Shown here piece by piece: positions 17,291 to 25,805 of a stretch of DNA of 61,940 nucleotides; the first letter of the stretch is position 1; each line of letters opens with the position of its first letter. The position numbers were made by a program, and so were the translations under genes. A model generated the notes under the pieces. The model searched no databases. It saw only the letters and a list, made by a program, of their open reading frames with translations, and was not told the origin of the DNA. The stretch is from Deltaproteobacteria bacterium (GTDB lineage Bacteria; Myxococcota; SpSt-1050), in assembly GCA_026416535.1 (NCBI GenBank), contig JAOAFA010000059.1:1-61940 (forward strand). The letters are read 5' to 3'.

Positions 17291-17761
17291 ATGCGATTTT
17301 TTTGTGATTCAATGCTTGGGAGACTCTCTGTTTACTTGCGTATATTAGGTATTGATGCGGAATATTCGAATTCAAAGTTGTTTGATGTAAAGGTGGAGGA
17401 GGCTAGAAGGAGTGACAGAATATTTTTAACACGTGATACTAGAATACTACGATTGAAGTGGATGATTAAATACTATTTTGTGGAGAGTAATTTCCCCGAG
17501 TTTCAGGTTATTGATGTCTTGAGGGCATTTGAGATACAAAGAGATATGTTAAAACCGTTTTTAAGGTGTCTTAGATGTAATACTGAACTTAGAGGAATAT
17601 CGAAGGAAGAGATAAGGGATAGAGTGCCAGATTACGTTTATCAGGTACAAAGTTCTTTTTCTTATTGTGATGGATGTGATTCTGTATATTGGCGAGGGAG
17701 TCACTATGAGCGTATGAGGAGGTGGGTGGAGAAAGTAATCACCGTGCTACCTACTACTTAA
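17291..17761 (+). CDS. Mut7-C RNase domain protein
   Basis: 156 residues matching the Mut7-C family (PIN-fold nuclease with a zinc ribbon). The N-terminal MRFFCDSMLGRLSVYLRILG and 'DRIFLTRDTRIL' carry the acidic PIN residues (D6 and D39 region). The ribbon is CLRCNTEL ... YCDGCDSVYWRGSHYERM, the family's usual ending. Cytoplasmic; probable ribonuclease, RNA target unknown. Last gene of the four-gene operon. Confidence 0.85.
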   Translation: MRFFCDSMLGRLSVYLRILGIDAEYSNSKLFDVKVEEARRSDRIFLTRDTRILRLKWMIKYYFVESNFPEFQVIDVLRAFEIQRDMLKPFLRCLRCNTELRGISKEEIRDRVPDYVYQVQSSFSYCDGCDSVYWRGSHYERMRRWVEKVITVLPTT

Positions 17762-17861
17762 TAGTCTCAAGAGGAGCAGCGATATATAGGAAAAGACAGA
17801 TAAGTCCTTTCAACAGTCTATCTTAGACCTGATTTTGGGTTATTCCCCTGCTAAGATAAAG

Positions 17862-18330
17862 GCTTTTGTTTTATGAACCTTACCTATTCTGCAAAACACA
17901 TGGAAGATATAAAGAGTAAGCATTTAAGAACAATGGAACTTCAGAAAATCTTTTTTGTCTTTTCATAGATGCCTATTTATATGAGCATCAAGGATGAAGA
18001 GACTACAAGGGTGAAGAATGAGGTGGTTGATAGACCTAGGTGTAAGGAAGGGCTTTTAGTGACACTATATTTATTTGGATAGCGAGTCGATGGGTGAATG
18101 GTTGGAGATTTTAGATGATTCTTTTAAGAGTGGGCTTAATAGTGTGATGCTTGTAGTATCTGATGATTTTAATGGATTAAGATAGATAATTTATGCCTTT
18201 TTCGAGAGTTGGACTATCAACTTTGTTTTGTTTACTTGAAGAGAAGTCTTATTTGGTATGTATTGTTAAAAGATATTAAAGTTGAATTGAGGTTAATTAT
18301 GGAAGGGTTTTTATTTATGGTAAAGTCTTT
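17862..18330 (+). pseudogene. Decayed IS256 (mutator)-type transposase
   Basis: Consecutive fragments in shifting frames resemble an IS256-family transposase core: '(L)FIDAYLYE' near 17965 (family: FIDA/VDA..), KDEETTRVKNEVV (17991-18029), SESMGEWLEILDDSFKSGLN (about 18080-18140; family: SES..SW..flddLk.RGL), SVMLVVSDDFNGLR (about 18140-18182; family: LVVSDahpGL) and DYQLCFVYLKRSL (18212-18250; family: QLCIVHLKRN). Stops and frameshifts separate them. A second copy of the same type lies at 58.1-58.5 kb. Confidence 0.65.
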
Positions 18331-18502
18331 TGGTCTGTTTGTTCTAAAGAAGGTTAGGGAGGTGGCAAGATCTAAAGTAGTTCATGAAGCAATGATGTCT
18401 CGCAAGGGGGCTGAAATAAAAGCCTCAGAAAATCTCCTCGATACTATTCTCGAAGATTACCTAAGGAACAACTGTAGGATGGGTGATAAGAAAAATAAAT
18501 AG
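18299..18502 (+). CDS. Possible small protein (67 aa), unknown
   Basis: ATG 18299 follows GAGG at a good distance (6-base spacing). The product is basic-helical: a hydrophobic start (MEGFLFMVKSFGLFVLKK) followed by 'VREVARSKVVHEAMMSRKGAE' and an acidic helix 'SENLLDTILEDYL'. The codons look protein-like, but the frame is continuous upstream with the transposase relic, so it could be a chimeric leftover and not a gene. Family not recognised. Confidence 0.35.
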   Translation: MEGFLFMVKSFGLFVLKKVREVARSKVVHEAMMSRKGAEIKASENLLDTILEDYLRNNCRMGDKKNK

Positions 18503-18845
18503 AGCCGAATTTAAAAGCTAAAGATTTACCTTTGATTTTGGCCCTCTTTCTTATAAGGCTTTTCGCAATTTGAGAGTAAGTATTATATCCTTGATTTTTG
18601 GGGATTCAATTTTATATGGGATAACGACGCAGGAATTTGGTAAATCTGAGGAAGCAGGTTTAACATACTAGGTGGAGAAATTCTTTAGGCAAGTTTTTGT
18701 ACCTTACTTTGTACACAGTCCCCAAAACCACGAAGAATATCCTATTTTTTAAGGGAGACCCAATTTTAAACTTTGTTAGTAATATCTTGACTATCTGATT
18801 AAATATATATACCAAATATGAAGGTACTTTGTTTTGGAGGATGAC
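18503..18845. other. Intergenic region before the acyl-CoA dehydrogenase gene
   Basis: 343 bases, AT-rich, no open frame of note. TTGACT near 18789 is a possible -35 box for the following genes, but only a poor -10 (TACCAA) lies at the right spacing, so no promoter is called. Confidence 0.5.
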
Positions 18846-20003
18846 ATGCCAGATTATAATCTTACTCAAGAGCAAGAGATCCTAAGAAAGACAATTAGGG
18901 AATTTGCTGAACAGGAAATAGCTCCTGTAGCACAAAAATTAGATGAGAAAGAAGAATTTTCTGTCGAACTAACTAAAAAAATGTTTGACATGGGACTTTT
19001 TGGAATGTTTGTAGATGAAAAATACGGCGGCTCAGGACTTGACTATCTTTCTTATGTCATAGCTGTAGAGGAGATTGCCAGAGTTGATGGCTCCCAGGCG
19101 GCTACTGTTGCTGCTGGAAATTCATTAGGCATTGGACCGATCTACTATTTTGGTAATGAAGAACAAAAGAATAAATGGCTACCACAACTTTGCAAGGGCA
19201 AGCTTGCGGGTTTCGGGCTTACAGAACCGAATGCTGGCTCAGATGCTGGTGGTTCAAAGACTACAGCCACCTTGAAAGATGGTAAATGGATAATAAATGG
19301 ATCAAAGATATTTATTACTAATGCTGCAAATCCTCTTACTGCTGTAGTCACTGTTCAGGCTGTGACAGGCTTAAGACCGGATGGCAAAAAAGAATATTCT
19401 TGTATATTAGTCCCAGCAGGCGCAAAAGGCTTTACAGCTAAAGAGATGCACGGCAAGATGATGTGGAGGGCATCGAATACAGCAGAGCTTTATTTTGAGG
19501 ATTGCGAGGTCCCCGAGGAAAATCTCTTAGGGAAAAGGGGTGAAGGATTTCATCAGATGTTGAAAACACTTGATGCAGGTAGATTATCTATTGCTGCCAT
19601 GGGTCTTGGTGGTGCCCAAGGTGCATTTGAATTGGCCCTAAAATATGCAAAAGAGAGAGTTCAATTTGGAAGACCTATTGGAGAAAACCAAGCAATTGCA
19701 TTCAAACTTGCAAATATGGCAATGGAAATAGAGGCAGCAAGAAACCTATTATACAAAGCAGCATGGCTTAAGGATCAGGGCAGACCATTTTCGAAAGAAG
19801 CAGCAATGGCAAAACTATATTGTTCAGAAGTAATGAAGAGGGTAGTAACCGATGCTGTGCAAATACATGGTGGATATGGGCTTATGAAAGAATATAATGT
19901 AGAACGCTTCTTTAGGGACCAAAAGCTACTTGAGATTGGAGAAGGTACTAGCGAAGTTCAGAGGATAGTAATAGCAAGAAACTTAGGGTTAAATGTTAGA
20001 TAA
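18846..20003 (+). CDS. Short-chain acyl-CoA dehydrogenase (butyryl-CoA dehydrogenase-like)
   Basis: FAD enzyme oxidising or reducing short acyl-CoA with electron-transfer flavoprotein. The ATG at 18846 follows the SD sequence GGAGG (18836-18840); 385 residues. It has the N-terminal helical domain (FAEQEIAPVAQKLDE), the FAD/substrate motif GLTEPNAGSDAGG, ERVQFGRPIGENQAI, QIHGGYG and the C-terminal IGEGTSEVQR carrying the presumed catalytic Glu (EGT). Its close neighbour kdd (15-base gap) suggests the butyryl/crotonyl-CoA step of lysine fermentation. No etfAB is nearby. The chain length preferred is inferred. Confidence 0.93.
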   Translation: MPDYNLTQEQEILRKTIREFAEQEIAPVAQKLDEKEEFSVELTKKMFDMGLFGMFVDEKYGGSGLDYLSYVIAVEEIARVDGSQAATVAAGNSLGIGPIYYFGNEEQKNKWLPQLCKGKLAGFGLTEPNAGSDAGGSKTTATLKDGKWIINGSKIFITNAANPLTAVVTVQAVTGLRPDGKKEYSCILVPAGAKGFTAKEMHGKMMWRASNTAELYFEDCEVPEENLLGKRGEGFHQMLKTLDAGRLSIAAMGLGGAQGAFELALKYAKERVQFGRPIGENQAIAFKLANMAMEIEAARNLLYKAAWLKDQGRPFSKEAAMAKLYCSEVMKRVVTDAVQIHGGYGLMKEYNVERFFRDQKLLEIGEGTSEVQRIVIARNLGLNVR

Positions 20004-20018
20004 AGAGGAGGTAAAGCT

Positions 20019-21065
20019 ATGTCTTATAGAACAAACGGATGTCCGTTTGGGTCACATAGGGTCTTAGAACCTAAGGGTAGTTTACCACAACCGGCTCTCA
20101 AACTTGATAATTCCCTACCTATATACGATAATGAGATTTTAATAGATGTCATTACACTCAATATTGATTCAGCAAGTTTTCATCAAATGAAAACAGCCTC
20201 CAACAACAGTCCGGATGGCATTGCAAAAATAATTATGGACACGGTTGCTGAAAGGGGAAAACAACACAATAAAGTTACGGGTTCTGGCGGAATGCTGATA
20301 GGAAAGGTTAAAGATATAGGGCCTAATTATAAAGGAAAATTAAAACTCAACATCGGAGATAAAATTGCTACTCTTGTATCACTCTCTCTAACTCCTTTAT
20401 TTATTGAAAGGATCAAAAAAGTCATCCTAGAAAAGGAACAGGTTGAGATAGATGGATATGCAATTCTATTTGAGTCAGGTGTTGCAGTAAAACTCCCCGA
20501 GGACATACCAGAAAAGATTGCACTTGCGGCCCTTGATGTAGCAGGTGCACCTGCACAGACTGCGCATCTTGTAAAAGATGGACATACCGTGTTAGTGATT
20601 GGGGCAGGAGGTAAATCAGGTATGCTCTGTCTATATGAGGCAAAAAAGAAGGTTGGTAAAAGTGGCAAAGTCATTGGACTTGCACACTCTGATGCCTCCT
20701 TTGAAAGAATGAAAAAATATGGGTGGGCTGATATATGCCTTAAAGGTAATGCGCAGAGACCTCTTGAAATATACGAGATGGTCAAATATCATACAAATGG
20801 ACAGATGTGTGATATAGTAATTAACTGTACTAATGTCCCCAATACTGAGATGAGCTCAATACTAACCTGCAAAGACAATGGAATAGTCTACTTCTTTTCA
20901 ATGGCTACTTCTTTTACGGCGGCAGCCCTTGGGGCTGAAGGGATCGGACATGGTGCCACCATGCTAATTGGCAATGGCTATTTCCCAAACCATGCAGAAT
21001 ATACAATATCACTTTTGAGAGAGTCAAAGGAACTCTATAGACTTTTTGAAGAACTCTATGGTTAA
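20019..21065 (+). CDS. kdd: L-erythro-3,5-diaminohexanoate dehydrogenase
   Basis: NAD(P)-dependent deaminating dehydrogenase of anaerobic lysine degradation: 3,5-diaminohexanoate to 5-amino-3-oxohexanoate. The 348 residues open with CPFGSHRVLEPKGSLPQPA and 'ILIDVITLNIDSASFHQM', both characteristic of Kdd, followed by a Rossmann loop VLVIGAGGKSGMLCL and the distal 'FFSMATSFTAAALGAEGIG'. An SD sequence (AGAGGAGG) precedes the ATG. The rest of the pathway (kamA, kamDE, kce, kal) is not in the window. Together with the acyl-CoA dehydrogenase upstream it indicates lysine fermentation toward acetate and butyrate (inference). Confidence 0.88.
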   Translation: MSYRTNGCPFGSHRVLEPKGSLPQPALKLDNSLPIYDNEILIDVITLNIDSASFHQMKTASNNSPDGIAKIIMDTVAERGKQHNKVTGSGGMLIGKVKDIGPNYKGKLKLNIGDKIATLVSLSLTPLFIERIKKVILEKEQVEIDGYAILFESGVAVKLPEDIPEKIALAALDVAGAPAQTAHLVKDGHTVLVIGAGGKSGMLCLYEAKKKVGKSGKVIGLAHSDASFERMKKYGWADICLKGNAQRPLEIYEMVKYHTNGQMCDIVINCTNVPNTEMSSILTCKDNGIVYFFSMATSFTAAALGAEGIGHGATMLIGNGYFPNHAEYTISLLRESKELYRLFEELYG

Positions 21066-21089
21066 GGATAAAGATTAATTAGTACTATC

Positions 21090-21200
21090 TTAACACCTTT
21101 TTAAAAAACAAATTAAATCCACTTGCTCATAATCAAGTCCTCTTGGATTGCCACAGAAGCCCCTCTTGTCTTCTTTACTATATTCGAATTTTGTACCCAT
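21090..21200 (-). CDS. Possible 36-residue ORF
   Basis: ATG at 21200, stop at 21090. The product has protein-like composition (MGTKFEYSKEDKRGF, then a CGNPRGLDYEQVD segment and a Cys-containing end) but no convincing SD. It could be the tail of a lost gene. Listed only because nothing else explains its coding-like sequence. Confidence 0.2.
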   Translation of the reverse strand: MGTKFEYSKEDKRGFCGNPRGLDYEQVDLICFLKRC

Positions 21201-21254
21201 TTGTTATTCTACCTGAGGGGTGTCCACAATTTATATATATCCCACAGTTTACAG

Positions 21255-21269
21255 TTGTGAATTTCACAA
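21255..21269. promoter_or_regulatory. Perfect palindrome, operator-like
   Basis: TTGTGAATTTCACAA is a 7+1+7 perfect palindrome. Its half-site TGTGA resembles CRP/FNR-type half-sites, but the spacing between TGTGA and TCACA is 3 instead of 6, so a different regulator would be needed. It lies about 57 bases upstream of a TATAAT box and 108 upstream of the dipeptidase ATG. Confidence 0.45.
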
Positions 21270-21377
21270 TACATAAAGAGGCTATGATTAAGACGTCGAT
21301 AAAACTTTAATAAAAAACTCTTTTGTATAATTTAGTAAAAAGTGGTATATGTTATAGTAGTTTTTGGAACCCAATCT

Positions 21378-22424
21378 ATGATTGAGGGAACCATAATAAA
21401 AAAAAGTAACCGAGTGATTAAAACTGGGAAATCTGTATATACATATTCCGTGATTTCATCGATAATTTTTCTGTTGTCAAATCCAAATTTGGTTGCGGAC
21501 AATATACCTATTGCCCTTACACACATTGATACTATATCAGTTTATTGTGGAAAGATAGATTCAAGAGATGTAGAGGTTGATTTTTTAAGGGCTGATGGAC
21601 CGCTTATACTTCTTACTGCGATCTGGATCCCTCGGTATATAAGTGGGGCTAGCGAGTCTTTCAATTATACTAAACAGCTTAAAAGGTGTCTAGATGAAAA
21701 GATAATAGGGAATAAGGATATTATACTTGTGAATAGCAAAAGAGATATCTTAGAGGCCATAGCTAAGAAGAAAATTGCAGTTATCCTTGCCTTGGAAGGG
21801 GGTGAGCCTCTAGAAGATATAAATAACATTGAGCAAATAAAAAAAATTGGGATTAAATCTGTTTCACTTACATGGAGTAGGGATAACTCACTAGCTTGTG
21901 CGCACAATACAAAAAATGATTTGGGTCTATCAAACAAGGGAAGAGAGGTTGTAAAACTCCTCAATGATAACAAAATTATGATTGATGTTTCACATCTATC
22001 AGATAAAACAATTGAAGATATAATAAACATGTCGAGAACTCCAATATATGCTTCGCATTCTAATGCTAGAGCGATATGTAATAGCAACCGCAACCTTACA
22101 GATACACAGATAAAAAGGATTGCATCTAAAGGCGGTATTATAGGCCTAAGCTTCCATTCTACTCACTTAAGTTGTAATAAAGAGAGTTCTGTAGAAGATA
22201 TTTATAAACATATAGCCCATATAAGAAAGATTGCAGGTGTTGAGGCCATTGCTATTGGTTCTGACTTTGATGGACATATCAAAACTCCATCTGACATAAA
22301 AGGACTCAAGGATATTTCCGTACTTATCCAAAAACTTAAATTAGAAAATTGGACAGATACTGAAATTGAGTTTATATTATACAAGAACTTTGTAAGGTTC
22401 TTTGAAAAGGTCAATGATGAATAA
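21378..22424 (+). CDS. Membrane-dipeptidase-like protein (peptidase family M19)
   Basis: Zinc dipeptidase fold. Metal-site motifs visible: THIDT (family HxD, N-terminal), the bridging Glu in LALEGGE, SHSNARAI, DVSHLSD and IGSDFDG. ATG 21378 gives 348 residues; a GTG at 21342 would add 12, and neither start has a strong SD. About 40 residues precede THIDT, including a hydrophobic stretch (SVISSIIFLLS) that could be a remnant signal or just the first strand. Bacterial M19 proteins cleave dipeptides, often with D-residues. Followed after 14 bases by the M20-like gene. Peptide breakdown would suit an amino-acid fermenter (inference). Confidence 0.85.
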   Translation: MIEGTIIKKSNRVIKTGKSVYTYSVISSIIFLLSNPNLVADNIPIALTHIDTISVYCGKIDSRDVEVDFLRADGPLILLTAIWIPRYISGASESFNYTKQLKRCLDEKIIGNKDIILVNSKRDILEAIAKKKIAVILALEGGEPLEDINNIEQIKKIGIKSVSLTWSRDNSLACAHNTKNDLGLSNKGREVVKLLNDNKIMIDVSHLSDKTIEDIINMSRTPIYASHSNARAICNSNRNLTDTQIKRIASKGGIIGLSFHSTHLSCNKESSVEDIYKHIAHIRKIAGVEAIAIGSDFDGHIKTPSDIKGLKDISVLIQKLKLENWTDTEIEFILYKNFVRFFEKVNDE

Positions 22425-22438
22425 AAATTTTTAAGACT

Positions 22439-23851
22439 ATGAATTCAAATTTTTTGTTAGAAGCCAAAGAACTAATATCCACTAATTCTACTCCTGATTA
22501 CGGCACGTCGGAAATAGTAGAGCTCCTACACAAAATACTTCAAGGGATGGGGGCAAGAATAAAAACACAACAATTTGAAGTCCGTGGTGTTAGTTGCCAT
22601 AATGTCATTGCGAAATTTGGTCCAGATTTCGAAGGAGGATTGTTATTGTCATCTTCAATAGAAACTGTAGATCCAGGGGACCCTTATAGTTGGCAGATTA
22701 CTGACTATGACCCTTACAATATGATTGTGAAAGGGGATAATATCTATGGTCTTGGAACTTCATCGGGTAAGCTTGACTGGCTATGCATGGTAGAGGCTGC
22801 CCGTTCAATCTCCAACAAAAAATTTAAGAGACCGTTTTATATAGTCGCAACAAGCGGAGAACATTATGGGCTTGTGGGGGCAAAGATATTTACGGAGAGC
22901 AAAATAGCCAAACCTCAATATGGAATAGTAGGAGGACCAACGAAACTTAAAATAAATTATAGTGCGAAAGGATACATAGGTTTTATATTTATGCTCAAAG
23001 ATACAGTTAGCAGAGATCCCAAAGCTGGTAAAAGTCTTTTTAGACTTATGGTAAATGGAAAACCAGCCCATTCTTCTATACCTTCCCTTGGAGAGAATGC
23101 AATTGAAAAGGCATTAAAAATTATATCGGATAACAACAGAGTCTTGGAGAGTATAGATGTAGTATCAATCCATGGTGGCGATCAAATAAATAAGGTCCCC
23201 GATAGATGCAATGTAGATATACTTGGTTCGTTGGATACAGCTACCAGGTTGAGTCAAAAGGATATTCAGATTGAGCAGATTACAAGAATAATAGCGGGCT
23301 CATCCCTAAATAACCTATTAAATGCTGTTCTGTATATCTACAATTCCTTTAAGAATACTGTCTCAAAACTCAAACCCCAAACAAATCCGGAATTTTATCC
23401 CCCTGAGATTGTATACAACCTGGGTGTTATACATATGACATCTGACAAGTTAATAATGGGCTTTGATATTAGGTTACTCCCAGATAACGATCACAGTATC
23501 CTTATAAGATGGTTGGAAAAAATAATTGATGAGATAGGTAATCTATTTACTGGTATAGAATGTGAAGCAGAGTTAGAATTTAATGCTCAACCTATGCTTG
23601 TCAACCGTTCTTCAGAGATAGTAACCTTATCAATGAATACCTTGCAAGACATAAAAGAAGAGCCTACTCTCTCAACAGCTCCTTTTTTATCAGAGGCTCT
23701 TATATACAATCAAGCAGGGATAGAATCTATAATATTTGGCTCTGGATCCTTAGAGGAAGGGATCTACAAACCTGATGAATCCAATAGTTTAACAAGGTTG
23801 AGCAAGACTATAGATTTCTACAGAGTAATCATTCAGAAATTCTGTTCCTAA
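22439..23851 (+). CDS. M20 (ArgE/DapE/CPG2)-like protein lacking key metal ligands
   Basis: 470 residues with the M20 layout: N-terminal catalytic-type domain, inserted dimerisation domain (from about residue 180), return to the first domain. The canonical GHxDT is replaced by SSIET ('LLLSSSIETVDPGD'), so the Zn-binding His is missing and the Asp is Glu. The bridging Asp of 'GRGxxDxK' is replaced in GLGTSSGKLDW. The DEE motif reads SGEH (catalytic Glu kept, ligand Glu to His). It is therefore probably a pseudo-peptidase or a strongly altered enzyme. The reading frame is intact, arguing against simple decay. Between the M19 and thpR genes (14- and 1-base gaps). Confidence 0.8.
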   Translation: MNSNFLLEAKELISTNSTPDYGTSEIVELLHKILQGMGARIKTQQFEVRGVSCHNVIAKFGPDFEGGLLLSSSIETVDPGDPYSWQITDYDPYNMIVKGDNIYGLGTSSGKLDWLCMVEAARSISNKKFKRPFYIVATSGEHYGLVGAKIFTESKIAKPQYGIVGGPTKLKINYSAKGYIGFIFMLKDTVSRDPKAGKSLFRLMVNGKPAHSSIPSLGENAIEKALKIISDNNRVLESIDVVSIHGGDQINKVPDRCNVDILGSLDTATRLSQKDIQIEQITRIIAGSSLNNLLNAVLYIYNSFKNTVSKLKPQTNPEFYPPEIVYNLGVIHMTSDKLIMGFDIRLLPDNDHSILIRWLEKIIDEIGNLFTGIECEAELEFNAQPMLVNRSSEIVTLSMNTLQDIKEEPTLSTAPFLSEALIYNQAGIESIIFGSGSLEEGIYKPDESNSLTRLSKTIDFYRVIIQKFCS

Positions 23852-23852
23852 T

Positions 23853-24428
23853 ATGAATAAGTTTATTCGGGCATTTATAGCTATCGAACCAGAGATACAT
23901 GCCAAAGACCAGATAATTACTTTCATTGAAAAAATAAAGAAGGTTATCAAAGGAGATATTAATTGGACTAAAAAAGAGAACCTACACTTTACAATAAAAT
24001 TTTTGGGTGAAATACCCCAAGACAAGATTGAAGATATTAAGAGGCTTCTCTATGTAGTTTCTACTGAGCATTCTCCTTTCCTTATAAAAGTCGCAGGCAT
24101 AGGATTCTTTCCAGATAATAAAAGACCACGGATTATATGGTTAGGGCTAAGGGATGGGAGAGAAGAACTAATAGATATTGTGAATAGTATAGAAAATAAA
24201 GTAGAATCAATAGGATTTAGTAGAGAGAGGAGAGAGTTTAAGGCTCATCTAACGGTTGCGAGGATTAAAAGCAACAATATTAAAATAGAAATGGGCACTT
24301 TAAATGAACTACTTCATAAGGACATATGCGATTTTTTTGCTGATCGAATCATTCTTTACAAAAGTGACTTACTCCCATCAGGTGCAAAATACACTGCCTT
24401 AGGTGAATACGGATTATGCCACAAGTAG
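23853..24428 (+). CDS. thpR: RNA 2',3'-cyclic phosphodiesterase (2H family)
   Basis: 191 residues. The two HxT motifs of the LigT/2H superfamily are present: HFTIKFLGE (H45, T47) and HLTVARI (about 129-135). RAFIAIEPE at the start is typical. It hydrolyses 2',3'-cyclic phosphates to 2'-phosphates on RNA in vitro; the cellular role is unclear. Cytoplasmic. One base separates it from the M20-like gene, and its stop is only one base from the convergent mnmE stop, leaving no room for a terminator. Confidence 0.92.
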   Translation: MNKFIRAFIAIEPEIHAKDQIITFIEKIKKVIKGDINWTKKENLHFTIKFLGEIPQDKIEDIKRLLYVVSTEHSPFLIKVAGIGFFPDNKRPRIIWLGLRDGREELIDIVNSIENKVESIGFSRERREFKAHLTVARIKSNNIKIEMGTLNELLHKDICDFFADRIILYKSDLLPSGAKYTALGEYGLCHK

Positions 24429-24429
24429 A

Positions 24430-25761
24430 CTATTTACCAACACAAAACCTTGAAAAAATATTAGAATAGATATCATCATCTATAACTTTACCAAGGAGCC
24501 TTTCAAATTGGATCTTTGCATCCTTTAATTCTAAGAACAATAGGTCCAATACACCCCTATTTTCAATTATGTTCAAGGACTTTATAAGGCTATTACGAAT
24601 ATTTACAAACAACTCATACTGCCTCTTATTGAAGAGCATGGACTTTGCATTAAAATCTACTCTTGATAGAATAAATCCCCTTATACCGCTTTTCAACTCG
24701 TCTATCCCCATATTATACTTTGCGCTGATATAAAACACATCTTTGTATTTACACTCAGTCACGGATTTCTTAAGATCTATCTTATTAACCACCAACATTA
24801 CTTTATCCTTGTATCTCTCAATGATTTCTTTATCAACTTCGTCAAACATCCTCTCGACATCAGTCATGTATAATATCAGAGAGGCATTGACTATCTCCTG
24901 ATGAGTCTTTTCCTGCCCCAGCAACTCTATCTTGTCATTCGTCTTTCTAATACCGGCTGTGTCTACAAACCTGGCAACTATGTTACCAAAGTATATTTTT
25001 TTATCTACCACATCTCTTGTTGTCCCTTCGATATCAGTTACAATAGATCTCTCTTCACCTATAAGTCTATTAAAGAGGGATGACTTACCAACGTTTGTCT
25101 TCCCTGCAATTACAATGTCAAAACCTTCTGTAAAAATACTGACCTTATCATAAGATTCGATCAGACAATTTATCCTCTCAATGAGCTCTTCTATTGGCCA
25201 CTTAAATCTGGTGATATCTACCTCGTCTTCACTAAATTCTAATTCCGCGACTACCTCGCCAAGCAAATTTATAAAAGCAGAGTATATTGTTTCAAATTCT
25301 TCTTCACTTCTCCCCAGGAGTCCTTCCAAAGCAGAATTAAGCTCAACAACGTTCTCTGACTTACAAATCCTATCTATGGATTCAGCTCTTGTAAGGGAGA
25401 TCTTCCCATTAAAAAATGCCCTAAATGTAAATTCTCCAGGTTCGGCTATTCTCAATCCTTTACTTGCAAAAAATTCTAATATCCTTTTAGCATTGGCAAT
25501 GCCTCCATGAGAGAATATCTCTACCATATCTTCTCCTGTATAAGAATTTGGAGCGGTATATCTTACGAATGTAATCTCATCAAGGATAGCACCTTTATCA
25601 TCTCGTAAAATGAACCTTCTTATCCTTCGTGGTTCTGTCTCTTCTATGGGAAGTATGCCCTTTAATATGCCTGACAATCCATTGCCGGATATACGAAAAA
25701 TAGATATAGCACCTACACCCATTGGAGTAGCAGGTGCTATAATAACGTCACCTAATTTCAT
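24430..25761 (-). CDS. mnmE: tRNA modification GTPase MnmE
   Basis: With MnmG it makes the cmnm5 group of U34 in certain tRNAs. 443 residues: N-terminal folate-binding domain beginning MKLGDVIIAPATPMGVGAISIFRISG (broken: residues 1-26), helical domain, then a circularly placed G domain with GKTNVGKSSLFNRL, DIEGTTRD, DTAG and NKID, and the C-terminal catalytic Cys motif FCVGK (family CIGK). All key residues are present. It closes the jag-yidC-yidD-rnpA-rpmH group, the usual arrangement. mnmG is not in the window. Confidence 0.96.
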   Translation of the reverse strand: MKLGDVIIAPATPMGVGAISIFRISGNGLSGILKGILPIEETEPRRIRRFILRDDKGAILDEITFVRYTAPNSYTGEDMVEIFSHGGIANAKRILEFFASKGLRIAEPGEFTFRAFFNGKISLTRAESIDRICKSENVVELNSALEGLLGRSEEEFETIYSAFINLLGEVVAELEFSEDEVDITRFKWPIEELIERINCLIESYDKVSIFTEGFDIVIAGKTNVGKSSLFNRLIGEERSIVTDIEGTTRDVVDKKIYFGNIVARFVDTAGIRKTNDKIELLGQEKTHQEIVNASLILYMTDVERMFDEVDKEIIERYKDKVMLVVNKIDLKKSVTECKYKDVFYISAKYNMGIDELKSGIRGFILSRVDFNAKSMLFNKRQYELFVNIRNSLIKSLNIIENRGVLDLLFLELKDAKIQFERLLGKVIDDDIYSNIFSRFCVGK

Positions 25762-25805
25762 TTAAGAAAAAATAAGAAAAAATGAAGAGGTAGTAGAACC
25801 TTTTA

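Larger units (their letters stand above)
21066..21377. other. Intergenic region between kdd and the dipeptidase gene
   Basis: 312 bases. After kdd, TTAAGGATA ... TATCTTAA (21062-21093) could form an imperfect hairpin followed by five T's, a weak terminator candidate. A perfect 15-bp palindrome lies at 21255-21269, a minus-strand mini-ORF at 21090-21200, and a TATAAT at 21326-21331 has no good -35 partner. Confidence 0.5.

Noticed and set aside
20327-20785. 152-residue minus-strand frame
   Set aside because: Fully antisense to kdd, which has strong family motifs.
24901-25510. Several plus-strand frames opposite mnmE
   Set aside because: Antisense shadows of a fully conserved gene.
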